Counted from the stretch's first letter, positions 1-6,298 are shown. The stretch is 9,813 nucleotides of DNA from an uncultured Verrucomicrobiota bacterium (GCA_946615275.1 CAMOHV010000023.1:1-9813); one strand, 5' to 3'. The notes: generated by a model from the letters alone, not told the origin. Numbers and translations are program-made.

Positions 1-240
1 GCTCAAGCTCGTCTTCAAGATCCGCTTCGGACGCCAGAGTTGAAATGCTGGAAACTTCACCTCGGCAAATCTTGTTTGCGCTTTCTGCAAAACATGATCT
101 TCGGATCGTGTCCACAGTTCGTCGAGATACTGGAGACGGTTCGTGACCTTGAGATGGAAATTCACGGAAAGCGGATTTCATGACTTGGGCTGATTATGTC
201 CTTGGCGAGTTTCGGGGTTGCACAAATCTTCAATTCGCAC
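1..240. other. AT-richer upstream region, no confident gene
   Basis: This stretch is less GC-rich than everything downstream and I cannot assign a gene to it. Several short frames run through it from the left edge. On the + strand one frame is open from position 1 to a TGA at 181-183, and another ends at a TGA at 41-43. On the - strand a frame is open from about 177 to the left edge, with a possible GTG start at 165 (55 codons, then cut). Its residues look protein-like (for example LWTRSEDHVL), but no Shine-Dalgarno sequence precedes it and its third-position GC is well below that of the genes downstream. It could be the end of a diverged or decaying neighbour. No terminator hairpin or RNA gene was seen. 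Confidence 0.3.
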
Positions 241-269
241 TAGACGCGGGGGTGCGGTTGTGATAAAAT
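241..269 (+). promoter_or_regulatory. Predicted sigma70-like promoter for the operon
   Basis: A -35-like hexamer TAGACG (241-246, four of six consensus positions) is followed by a 17-bp spacer and a -10-like hexamer TAAAAT (264-269), which carries an extended -10 TG at 261-262. Transcription would start near 275-277, about 35 nt before the first start codon. It sits in the only AT-rich gap ahead of eleven co-directional genes, which supports it as the main operon promoter. The assignment is by consensus only. T3SS operons are often driven by activators, so a weak -35 would not be surprising. Confidence 0.45.
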
Positions 270-286
270 TTTGGCGTTGAAAATTT
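266..286. promoter_or_regulatory. Perfect 7+7 bp inverted repeat over the promoter start region
   Basis: AAATTTT (266-272) and AAAATTT (280-286) are exact reverse complements separated by 7 nt. The element overlaps the predicted -10 hexamer and the likely transcription start, the usual place for a repressor operator. It could also form a weak AU-only hairpin at the very 5' end of the mRNA. AT-rich inverted repeats arise easily by chance, so this is only a candidate operator. Confidence 0.3.
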
Positions 287-290
287 GTAA

Positions 291-313
291 AGGGAGGATT
301 ATGCCCTAAAATG
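291..313 (+). promoter_or_regulatory. Shine-Dalgarno with a two-codon ORF before the first gene
   Basis: A strong AGGGAGG (291-297) precedes two ATGs. The first, at 301, opens a two-codon frame (ATG CCC TAA, 301-309). The second, at 311, starts the 125-residue gene. The Shine-Dalgarno is 3 nt from the first ATG and 13 nt from the second, so neither spacing is ideal. No in-frame start exists upstream of 311, because a TGA lies in frame at 278-280. ATG 311 is therefore kept as the gene start. Confidence 0.4.
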
Positions 314-688
314 GAAGACCGGCAGAGAAGCCAGGCCGAGATCGAGTCGTATCTCGCCATGATCCGCAAGACCATTGCGGACAGCGAACGCCTTGTCTCT
401 CAGGCCGAACTGCGGATCGCCGAGACGGACAGGATGCTCGCCCAGCAGGGCCTCACCCGGGAGCAGGTGCTGGCGATGGAGGTCCCACAGTCGCAGATCG
501 ACGCCGCCAACGCCGAGCTCAGGCGCAGGGGCCTCCCGGAGCTCGACGACGGTGGATGGGACGCCCCGAGGGACGACGAGGACGGGCGCGGCGCGTTCCA
601 GCCGGAGGTCCCGCTCGACGGCGCGGCAGACGAAGTGGACGCCAGGCGCGAAAAATTCGGCATGATGATGAAACCTTTCAGGATCTGA
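311..688 (+). CDS. Small acidic helical protein, LcrG-position gene
   Basis: This 125-residue protein is not recognised by sequence. Residues about 5-58 look like one or two charged amphipathic helices (ending in LTREQVLAM). Residues about 78-112 are strongly acidic with Gly and Pro, probably disordered. The tail is a short Met-rich basic end (KFGMMMKPFRI). There is no signal peptide or membrane segment, so it is cytoplasmic or a T3SS substrate. It is the first gene after the predicted promoter and lies 28 bp before the coiled-coil gene. By position it matches LcrG, the small helical partner and chaperone of the needle-tip protein LcrV (about 95 residues). That is a synteny argument only, since I see no LcrG motif. 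The gene call is good on codon bias and spacing; the function is open. Confidence 0.75.
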   Translation: MEDRQRSQAEIESYLAMIRKTIADSERLVSQAELRIAETDRMLAQQGLTREQVLAMEVPQSQIDAANAELRRRGLPELDDGGWDAPRDDEDGRGAFQPEVPLDGAADEVDARREKFGMMMKPFRI

Positions 689-716
689 CGTGTAAAGAGG
701 GTAGGAGGACAAAACC

Positions 717-1700
717 ATGAACATAACAGGAACAACCAACAGCATCAACCTCGACCCCAATCTCTTGAAGGCGGGATACGCGGGGACAGACGGCTCCAAG
801 ACCGCCGCCGACGCGAAGCGCGCAGAGATCGCGCCGCTTCTCTTCGGCTCCAACGTGCTTGTCTCGTATGGCATAACCGACATAGAGGCGCTCGTCGCGC
901 AGCTGAAGAACGAGAACGCCGACGCGCGCGTTGCCATGAAGCTGAAGTCGCTCGGCTCGATAGCGGAGGGCCTCAGCACGCAGCAGATCAAGGCGCTTGA
1001 ACAGGCGCTCGCGCTCGCCGACAGCGTGAAGGCGCTCGAGAGCGCGCAGAATGAACTCAAGAACGGGCTGGAGAAGTCCCAGGGGGAGATCACCGCCCTC
1101 TCGATCCAGATCGAGTCTCTGGAGAAGCAGATCGAGAACGCCCGCGCGAACGCCGAGGACTACAACAAGAACATCCGCGAGCAGAAGGCGAAGAAGGCCG
1201 AGATCGAGGGCAAGATCGAGGAGCTTGAGGCGGACACCGAGGCCGACAGGTCGACGGAGATCGCCGAGCTGCGCGCCCAGGCGGAGAAGCTCGACGCGTC
1301 CATAAAGTCCAACGAGGACGCGCTTGCGGCGACGAAAAGCAAGATCGCCGCCGACAATGCCTCGCTCGCCTCGGCGAAGGCCAGGATGGGGCAGCTCGAG
1401 GCGAACGTGTCCGAGACGAAGGACGCGATAGAGCGGAACAAGAACGAGATATCGGGCCTGAACGCGCAGATATCGGCCAGCCTGGAGTCCATCGACACCA
1501 ACACCCTCAAGACGCTCGCGAAGGAGATCGCGGCCGAGGCCGTGGGCGATGCGGAGCGGGCGGAGTCGCCGCACGACTCGGAGAAGCGCGAGGAGAAGGC
1601 GGAGGCGCTGGACGTGGCGATGGCGATCCGCGACAGCCTCGACGCCATAGCGAAGGACATTCTTCAGGAGATCGCCGAGAAGCGCGTCGAAATGGTTTGA
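717..1700 (+). CDS. Long coiled-coil protein, candidate T3SS needle-tip or secreted protein
   Basis: This 327-residue protein starts at ATG 717, 8 nt after AGGAGG (703-708). The first 16 residues (MNITGTTNSINLDPNL) are polar, rich in Thr/Asn/Ser and free of basic residues, as is common for T3SS export signals. Residues about 46-100 are helical, about 100-260 form a long heptad-rich coiled coil heavy in Glu, Lys and Ala, and about 283-327 form a last amphipathic helix. No membrane segment is visible. It sits just before the TPR chaperone and the two translocator genes, the place of lcrV in lcrG-lcrV-lcrH-yopB-yopD. LcrV is also about 326 residues with a central coiled coil. I infer a tip-protein (SctA-like) role, but a coiled-coil effector or structural protein is equally compatible with the sequence. 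Confidence 0.8.
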   Translation: MNITGTTNSINLDPNLLKAGYAGTDGSKTAADAKRAEIAPLLFGSNVLVSYGITDIEALVAQLKNENADARVAMKLKSLGSIAEGLSTQQIKALEQALALADSVKALESAQNELKNGLEKSQGEITALSIQIESLEKQIENARANAEDYNKNIREQKAKKAEIEGKIEELEADTEADRSTEIAELRAQAEKLDASIKSNEDALAATKSKIAADNASLASAKARMGQLEANVSETKDAIERNKNEISGLNAQISASLESIDTNTLKTLAKEIAAEAVGDAERAESPHDSEKREEKAEALDVAMAIRDSLDAIAKDILQEIAEKRVEMV

Positions 1701-1743
1701 CGCGGCCTGGCGAGAAAACAAAAACAAAAAAGGAGACGCAGAA

Positions 1744-2283
1744 ATGGCAGACACAAACGAGGCGCTGAAGGAGCTGGTCGCGAACGCGGCCTTGACGATC
1801 AGGAAAGGCGTGCCGCTCAAGGCTGCGAAGGGCATCAGCGACGAGGAGCTGAATGCGGTGTATTCGCTTGCGTACAGCTACTACTCCACCGGGCGCTACG
1901 ACGAGGCGCTGAAGCTCTTCAAGTTCCTGGTGATGTTCGACCACATGTGCCAGAAGTTCTGGATCGGGCTCGGCTCCACGCACCAGATGCTCAAGCAGTA
2001 CGACGAGGCGATAGCCGCGTACGCGCAGGCGGCGATCTTCGACCTGGACAACCCCAAGCCGATGTACTACGCGGCGCTCTGCCACTATGCGAAGGGCGAC
2101 AAGGTGAAGGCCGCGAGCGCCGTGCGCGCGATCGAGATGTTCTGCACGAAGAAGGACGCGAAGACGGCGCCGTTCTTCGAGAAGGCCGCCGCCCTGAGGG
2201 CAGCCCTGGGCGATGAGCCGTTCGCGGAGCTGAAGAAGCTAGACGCGGAGGCAGAGGCGAAAAAAAGCGCGTCCGTGGCGTAA
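1744..2283 (+). CDS. T3SS translocator chaperone, SycD/LcrH/IpgC family
   Basis: This 179-residue protein starts at ATG 1744, 8 nt after AGGAG (1731-1735). It shows three tandem tetratricopeptide repeats at about residues 36-69, 70-103 and 104-137. They carry the class II chaperone pattern: YSLAYSYYSTGRYDEALKLF, then GLGSTHQMLKQYDEAI, then YYAALCHYAKGD. SycD, LcrH, IpgC and SicA bind the hydrophobic translocators in the cytoplasm through the concave TPR surface and keep them soluble until export. The two genes directly downstream encode such hydrophobic proteins, which supports this role. The C-terminal 30 residues (Ala/Glu/Lys-rich) extend a little beyond the usual 160-170 residue length. 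The family call is strong; the exact SctX naming is not attempted. Confidence 0.9.
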   Translation: MADTNEALKELVANAALTIRKGVPLKAAKGISDEELNAVYSLAYSYYSTGRYDEALKLFKFLVMFDHMCQKFWIGLGSTHQMLKQYDEAIAAYAQAAIFDLDNPKPMYYAALCHYAKGDKVKAASAVRAIEMFCTKKDAKTAPFFEKAAALRAALGDEPFAELKKLDAEAEAKKSASVA

Positions 2284-2331
2284 CCTCCCCGCTGGCCGCG
2301 TGTAAACAGGGCGACGAAAGGAGAACAACCC

Positions 2332-3474
2332 ATGTCAATCACAGTCAACAACAATCCGGCGGCAGTTCCGCCGCCCCAGATCCCGCAGAACGCGGGCGTC
2401 GACGGGAACGCCCTGATCCAGGGCGACGCCACTGGCAAGATCGAGACCGGCGACGCGCCGATCATCCAGGGCGCGGGCCTCATAATCACCGAGGCCGACG
2501 AGGTGGGCCGCAAGGGCCCCGCCGGCAGGGTGGACTCGACCAAGAAGCTCGTGGACGTGAACGAGGTGCCCGAGCTCGACGCCGAGGACGTGCGCAGTCT
2601 CGCCGAGATCATCGGCGACCTCGAGAAGCTCATCGCGGAGCTGAAGAACTCCTCCACCGAGGAGCAGATCGCGGCCACGAAGGAGCGCATCGCGAACCTC
2701 AAGGAGAAGATCCAGACGCAGTTCCAGGACCGCCTGTCGAAGATCGACGAGACCATCGACAAGATGAACGAGGCCGCGCGCCTCAAGCAGATCCAGGAGG
2801 CGTCGGCGTGGATGAACGTGGCGCTCGCTATCGTCGGCGCGGTGATCGCGATCGCGGTGGCCGTCGCGGCGGTGGCCACGGCCGGGGCGGCCGCCGGCGT
2901 GGTGGTGGCCGTGTTCGCGTGCGTCGGCGCGCTGGCGGCGACGGGGAACGCGGCGCTCTCCGTGTACCAGCAGGTCGCGAAGGACGACATCGAGCAGTCC
3001 GTCAAGGACAAGGCCGCGGAGTACCGCGCCCAGGGCATGTCCGACTCCGAGGCCATGAAGAAGGCCACCGAGGAGGTCACGGACAAGTTCCTCACGATAA
3101 GCCTGGTGCTGACGGGCATCTCGGTCGTGTGCGGCTTCGTGGGGGGCTTCGGCAGCTCCGCCGGGTCGGCGCTCAGGGTCATCTCTGCCCTGCAGGCGGT
3201 GACCTCCGGCATTGGCATGGGCTCGGGCGTGGCGAACCTGGTGATATCCAACATGGCGAACGACGCCAGCTACGATTCGCAGTCCGCCGAGGCGGAGCTC
3301 GCGCAGCTCGAGGCCGTGCTGCAGAAGCTCAAGAAGGCGCTCGACGAAGAGACGTCGCAGATACAGGTTCTCATCCAGCAGCTAATGGACGCGCTGGCCG
3401 ACCTGGCGCAGCTCCTCGAGTCTGCGACTAGCACCACCGACGAAATCGCGCAGCAGACGGGGGCCACGGCCTGA
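2332..3474 (+). CDS. T3SS translocator with two membrane regions, SctE/YopB-like
   Basis: This 380-residue protein starts at ATG 2332, 8 nt after AAAGGAG (2317-2323). The N-terminus (about 1-55) is polar and Pro/Asn-rich, like an export signal. Residues 85-155 form a charged coiled coil. Residues about 162-204 are a very hydrophobic Ala/Val/Gly stretch long enough for one or two membrane passes. A second hydrophobic region lies at about 253-275, followed by an amphipathic helix (278-307) and a C-terminal coiled coil (315-365). This order (coiled coil, hydrophobic hairpin, second membrane helix) is typical of YopB/IpaB/SipB/EspD proteins, which insert into the target membrane as the larger pore component. 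Adjacency to the SycD-like chaperone supports it. A PELDAE sequence at residues 80-85 resembles, imperfectly, the P/VxLxxP chaperone-binding motif. A role in the bacterium's own membrane is less likely. Confidence 0.8.
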   Translation: MSITVNNNPAAVPPPQIPQNAGVDGNALIQGDATGKIETGDAPIIQGAGLIITEADEVGRKGPAGRVDSTKKLVDVNEVPELDAEDVRSLAEIIGDLEKLIAELKNSSTEEQIAATKERIANLKEKIQTQFQDRLSKIDETIDKMNEAARLKQIQEASAWMNVALAIVGAVIAIAVAVAAVATAGAAAGVVVAVFACVGALAATGNAALSVYQQVAKDDIEQSVKDKAAEYRAQGMSDSEAMKKATEEVTDKFLTISLVLTGISVVCGFVGGFGSSAGSALRVISALQAVTSGIGMGSGVANLVISNMANDASYDSQSAEAELAQLEAVLQKLKKALDEETSQIQVLIQQLMDALADLAQLLESATSTTDEIAQQTGATA

Positions 3475-3510
3475 TCCGTGCGGCGCGCAAAGGCAATACG
3501 AAGAGAAGAA

Positions 3511-3525
3511 AGGAGAAATCCCATG
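3511..3525 (+). promoter_or_regulatory. Ribosome binding site fixing the start of the second translocator
   Basis: AGGAG (3511-3515) stands 7 nt before ATG 3523. The same frame can be opened at GTG 3478, which would add 15 very basic residues (MRRAKAIRREERRNP) only 3 nt after the previous stop codon and without its own Shine-Dalgarno. The ATG is the better start. It also gives an uncharged polar N-terminus of the kind exported by T3SS. Confidence 0.8.
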
Positions 3526-5019
3526 AACGTCGACACATCAAACATCAGGGCCAACCTCATCGCGCTCCAGGAGGCGCTGAATGGCGTTGACGGCGAGAAC
3601 TTCGCCAGCGCGAACGTGAAGGACGTCTCTGTGACGACCAACGACGCGGGGCTAACGATAACATTCAACGCCGTCGTGGACGGCGTTGAGACGCCGGTGG
3701 TGCTTTCAATGACGCCGGAGCTGGAGCCGCCGGAAGGCACCGCGGACGAGGTGGCGATGGGGACGCTCCTAGAGAAGATCAACGAGCTGGACGTCTCCGA
3801 GATGTCGTCCGACGATGCGGTGAAGTTCATGCAGGCCCTCCTCGAGAAGACCGTGGAGAAGATGCAGGAGAGGGGGATGATCCAGGGCGCCAAGGACGGA
3901 GCCGGGCTCCCTCAGGTCACGGGAGGGGCCACGCTCTTCAATCTTCTGGAGGTGCTGTCGCTCATCGTCAAGGCGTCGCAGGAGCTCAAGCAGGCCGCGA
4001 AGACGATCAAGGCGGCCGAGAACGAGCAGCAGGCGCAGGCGTACGAGCAGCAGGCCAAGAAGACGATGGCCATGGCCGAGGCCGCGAAGAGCATGGGCAG
4101 CAAGTACACGGCGATCTCCGCGGTGTTCCTCGCGGTCTCCGCCGTGATGTCCGTGGGCGCGGGCGTCGTTGGCGCGGCGAAGGGGTTCCTCTCCGACACC
4201 AAGGCGAGCGGCACCGCCGCCGGCATGTCGAAGACCGTGTTCAGCGGGGGCGATCAGCCTGACATGACGCATGTGACGACCCCCGACGGCCTCAAGGCCG
4301 TGAAAAGCCTTGGCGATGGGGGGGCGGTGCGCGCCGACGCCATCCGCGACGACTTCGCGAACAGCCCCAAGATCGCGCAGGCCAAGACCGACTACCAGAC
4401 CGCCGTGAACCAGCTGGAGGCGCTGCCGGCGAACGACCCGGGCCGTCCCGCCGCCGAGGCGAACGTCGCCACGAAGAAGGCCGAGTTCATCGACGCGGTG
4501 ATGGAGGTCAAGGGCAAGTACGACTCCGACTACATCGCCGCCCCGAAGGAGACGGCGGCCCAGAAGGAGGCCGAGATGACCATCGCGAACGAGTACGCCA
4601 TGAAGACCCTCAAGGGGACCCAGGTGGACATCACTCGCAACGGGCAGCAGCCCGCTCCGGAGAGCATCCTCAGCGAGAACGACTGCGCGAAGATCCGCAA
4701 CTCCTGCGACAGGACGTACAGGACCAACCTCAAGGAGGAGAACCACTACGTGATCTCCGCCGTGGGCGCGGGCGCCATGCACCTCGGGCAGCTCTTCCAG
4801 GTGCTGAACCAGCACTGGCAGTCCGAGGTCAGCTACGAGGCCCAGGGCAAGGCGGCCCAGGCCCAGGAGGAGCAGGCCGACGCCACGCGCAAGCAGAAGG
4901 ACTACGACGAGAGCAAGAGCCTGGAGGAAGCCGCGCAGACGGTGATCGACGCCGCGCGCCAGACTCTGCAGAAGACGTACGAGAGCCAGCGCGAGGCCAC
5001 GAGGGAGATCTTCGGCTGA
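3523..5019 (+). CDS. T3SS translocator with one membrane region, SctB/YopD/IpaC-like
   Basis: This is a 498-residue protein. Residues about 30-62 look beta-rich. A PELEPP hexapeptide at 65-70 fits the P/VxLxxP motif by which translocators bind the TPR groove of SycD/IpgC chaperones. Residues 138-200 are a long amphipathic helix (LLEVLSLIVKASQELK, then Gln/Ala-rich). One clear membrane segment lies at about 204-223. The middle (230-400) is hydrophilic. The C-terminus has a mildly hydrophobic patch (409-420) followed by a Gln/Ala/Glu coiled coil (435-495). One membrane helix plus a C-terminal amphipathic coiled coil fits YopD/IpaC/EspB, the smaller pore partner. It is longer than YopD (about 306 residues). 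Its place after the SctE-like gene matches yopB-yopD. I am fairly sure it is a translocator, less sure of the subtype. Confidence 0.75.
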   Translation: MNVDTSNIRANLIALQEALNGVDGENFASANVKDVSVTTNDAGLTITFNAVVDGVETPVVLSMTPELEPPEGTADEVAMGTLLEKINELDVSEMSSDDAVKFMQALLEKTVEKMQERGMIQGAKDGAGLPQVTGGATLFNLLEVLSLIVKASQELKQAAKTIKAAENEQQAQAYEQQAKKTMAMAEAAKSMGSKYTAISAVFLAVSAVMSVGAGVVGAAKGFLSDTKASGTAAGMSKTVFSGGDQPDMTHVTTPDGLKAVKSLGDGGAVRADAIRDDFANSPKIAQAKTDYQTAVNQLEALPANDPGRPAAEANVATKKAEFIDAVMEVKGKYDSDYIAAPKETAAQKEAEMTIANEYAMKTLKGTQVDITRNGQQPAPESILSENDCAKIRNSCDRTYRTNLKEENHYVISAVGAGAMHLGQLFQVLNQHWQSEVSYEAQGKAAQAQEEQADATRKQKDYDESKSLEEAAQTVIDAARQTLQKTYESQREATREIFG

Positions 5020-5020
5020 T

Positions 5021-5036
5021 CGGCCAGATCTGGCCG
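5021..5036. promoter_or_regulatory. Perfect 16-bp palindrome between translocator and filament genes
   Basis: CGGCCAGATCTGGCCG reads identically on both strands. It begins 2 nt after the translocator stop codon and ends 5 nt before the Shine-Dalgarno (GGGAGG, 5042-5047) of the next gene. In RNA it could form a 6-bp GC-rich stem with a GAUC loop. No U-run follows, so it is not a canonical intrinsic terminator. It may act as an mRNA stability or processing element separating the two blocks, or as a protein-binding site. Chance is possible in GC-rich DNA. Confidence 0.35.
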
Positions 5037-5055
5037 GGATCGGGAGGGCGTTGCC

Positions 5056-5622
5056 ATGGCGACCATCGAGATGCACAGGATAGCGGGCGCGGACGTGTAC
5101 GGCGTGGAGCAGTACGCCTACGCCGTGGACGGCGTGGAGAACCGCGACTACTCGGCGGCCCTGGCGGCGGCGGCCTTCAAGCAGGCCGCCGCCGTCGAGG
5201 CGGAGCTCGATGCGCTGACCGTGATGGTGCGCGCGCGCCAGCAGAAGCTCAACGACCTCAACAACGTGCTCACGACCGTCGTGAGGGCGCTCGCCACGGT
5301 GGATACGGAGGGCGACGAGGGCGCCAGCGAGAAGAGCGACAAGATCGACGCCCTGAGGGACGCCAAGGAGCTCGCCCGCACGTACCAGATAACGATCCGC
5401 CTCGTGGGCGACGACGACAACCAGATAACGTATGGCGACGGCCAGACGGCGATGGCCGAGATCAAGCATTCGTCCGACCTCGAGAGCAACGCGATGCAGC
5501 AGGACCTTGTGACGCTCCAGAACATGATCTCGAAGCGCGACTCAACGTACCAGACGATCATCTCGCTCGTGAAGAGGGCGCTCAACGCCAGCGCGACGAC
5601 GATCAAGGGGATGGGGCAGTAG
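5056..5622 (+). CDS. EspA/SseB-like secreted filament protein, paralog 1
   Basis: This 188-residue protein starts at ATG 5056, 8 nt after GGGAGG. It has an N-terminal helical half (about 33-80, with RARQQKLNDLNNVL), a Gly/Asp-rich variable middle (83-135, containing VGDDDNQITYGDGQ) and a C-terminal helix (140-178). The last carries the signature shared by all four neighbours (QQDLVTLQNMISKRDSTY, residues 148-165). There is no signal peptide or membrane helix. EspA (192 residues) and SseB (196) have the same helix / variable middle / helix plan and form the extracellular filament or translocator platform of their T3SS. I see no decisive EspA signature, so the family link is inferred from length, plan and T3SS context. 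It pairs most closely with the next gene. Confidence 0.65.
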   Translation: MATIEMHRIAGADVYGVEQYAYAVDGVENRDYSAALAAAAFKQAAAVEAELDALTVMVRARQQKLNDLNNVLTTVVRALATVDTEGDEGASEKSDKIDALRDAKELARTYQITIRLVGDDDNQITYGDGQTAMAEIKHSSDLESNAMQQDLVTLQNMISKRDSTYQTIISLVKRALNASATTIKGMGQ

Positions 5623-5656
5623 CGCCGAGGCGGAAAGACGAGAAGGAGGAAGGAAC

Positions 5657-6265
5657 ATGGCTGATGCAGCATTGAACCCGTATCAGATAGCGCCGCAGGC
5701 GGTTACCCTTAGCCAGAACTGGGGGCTCACCGCTTGCGACTACGAGTACCGGGACTACAACAGGGTGGCGAAGAAGTTCGAGACGGTGAAGGTGGACTTC
5801 CAGGACCTCATGGTGCGCGTGGGCTCGCGCAAGGCGGCCGTGGTGGAGGGCGAGATCGCCCCCATGGCAACCCGGATGCGCTCGCGCAACAGCTACCTTT
5901 CGCAGCTGGGGACGGTGCTCGCGAAGCTCACGAAGGTGCAGGCCACGTTCAGCGGCGACGACTCGGGCAGCAAGACGGCTAACATCGACCTCACGGCCGA
6001 CGAGTACACCCTTCTCCTGAACATCCCCGCCGCCAGCGGGATGATCCACAAGAACAACGACGGAACGTACTATGCGACGAAGGCGGAGTACGAGGGGCTG
6101 GTGCAGGCCGTCAAGGGCGAGATGGACAAGGAGAACAACCTCGCGCAGACGGACATGACGCGCCTGCAGTCGCTCGTGGACTCGCGCGACGACTCCTACT
6201 CGACCGCCACGAACATAATGTCCGCCATCAGCGACACGCGCTCGAACCTGATCGGGAACCTTTGA
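5657..6265 (+). CDS. EspA/SseB-like secreted filament protein, paralog 2
   Basis: This 202-residue protein starts at ATG 5657, 7 nt after AAGGAGG (5643-5649). It aligns with the previous gene in the N-terminal helix: RMRSRNSYLSQLGTVLAKLT here matches VRARQQKLNDLNNVLTTVV there. Both also have an RDY near residue 30. The middle (98-135, SGDDSGSKTANIDL then NNDGTYYATKAEYEGL) differs and is longer. The C-terminal signature is QTDMTRLQSLVDSRDDSY (164-181), and the protein ends SNLIGNL. No membrane segment is visible. As for its siblings, an extracellular filament or tip subunit of the T3SS is the best guess; a diverged effector is the main alternative. The stop codon overlaps a consensus TTGACA at 6262-6267. 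Confidence 0.65.
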   Translation: MADAALNPYQIAPQAVTLSQNWGLTACDYEYRDYNRVAKKFETVKVDFQDLMVRVGSRKAAVVEGEIAPMATRMRSRNSYLSQLGTVLAKLTKVQATFSGDDSGSKTANIDLTADEYTLLLNIPAASGMIHKNNDGTYYATKAEYEGLVQAVKGEMDKENNLAQTDMTRLQSLVDSRDDSYSTATNIMSAISDTRSNLIGNL

Positions 6266-6290
6266 CAGGGAATAGTGGATAGTGGATAGT
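6262..6290 (+). promoter_or_regulatory. Possible internal promoter before paralog 3
   Basis: A perfect -35 consensus TTGACA (6262-6267) overlaps the stop codon of paralog 2. Exactly 17 bp later lies GATAGT (6285-6290), which matches the -10 consensus at four of six positions and is the third unit of a heptanucleotide repeat. This is the longest intergenic gap in the operon (74 bp) and locally AT-rich. Transcription would start near 6297, about 43 nt before the next start codon. It is prediction by consensus only. Confidence 0.3.
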
Positions 6291-6298
6291 GAATAGTG
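6271..6298. repeat. Heptanucleotide tandem repeat, four units of RATAGTG
   Basis: Four contiguous 7-bp units lie between paralogs 2 and 3: AATAGTG (6271), GATAGTG (6278), GATAGTG (6285) and AATAGTG (6292). The tract is AT-rich against a GC-rich background and encodes nothing. Short tandem heptamers of this kind occur in intergenic regions of several bacterial groups and vary in copy number by slippage. Here the tract lies in the leader of the third filament-like gene and supplies the -10-like hexamer of a possible promoter. Confidence 0.85.

Noticed and set aside
178..375. A 65-codon frame on the - strand across the operon promoter and first gene
   Set aside because: It overlaps the promoter and the start of the first gene and has no ribosome site or protein-like pattern.
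678..1835. A 385-codon open frame on the - strand opposite the coiled-coil gene
   Set aside because: It is Leu/Arg-rich and low-complexity, a mirror of Glu/Lys/Ala codons, and the + strand gene has a good ribosome site and a coherent coiled coil.
2085..3254. A 389-codon Ser/Ala-rich open frame on the - strand opposite the first translocator
   Set aside because: It overlaps two convincing + strand genes and its composition is that of an antisense shadow.
3478..3522. GTG start adding 15 residues to the second translocator
   Set aside because: There is no Shine-Dalgarno for it, the extension is very basic, and a well-spaced AGGAG serves ATG 3523.
5021..5036. Intrinsic terminator after the second translocator
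   Set aside because: The hairpin is not followed by a T-run and the next Shine-Dalgarno begins 5 nt later.
3769..5469. A 566-codon open frame on the - strand opposite the second translocator and first paralog
   Set aside because: It is a shadow of GC-biased codons. It spans two real + strand genes, is extremely Leu/Arg/Val/His-rich, and shows no family features.
6271..6298. CRISPR-like or mobile-element end repeat
   Set aside because: The units are 7 bp, contiguous and without spacers, and no transposase or target duplication is present.
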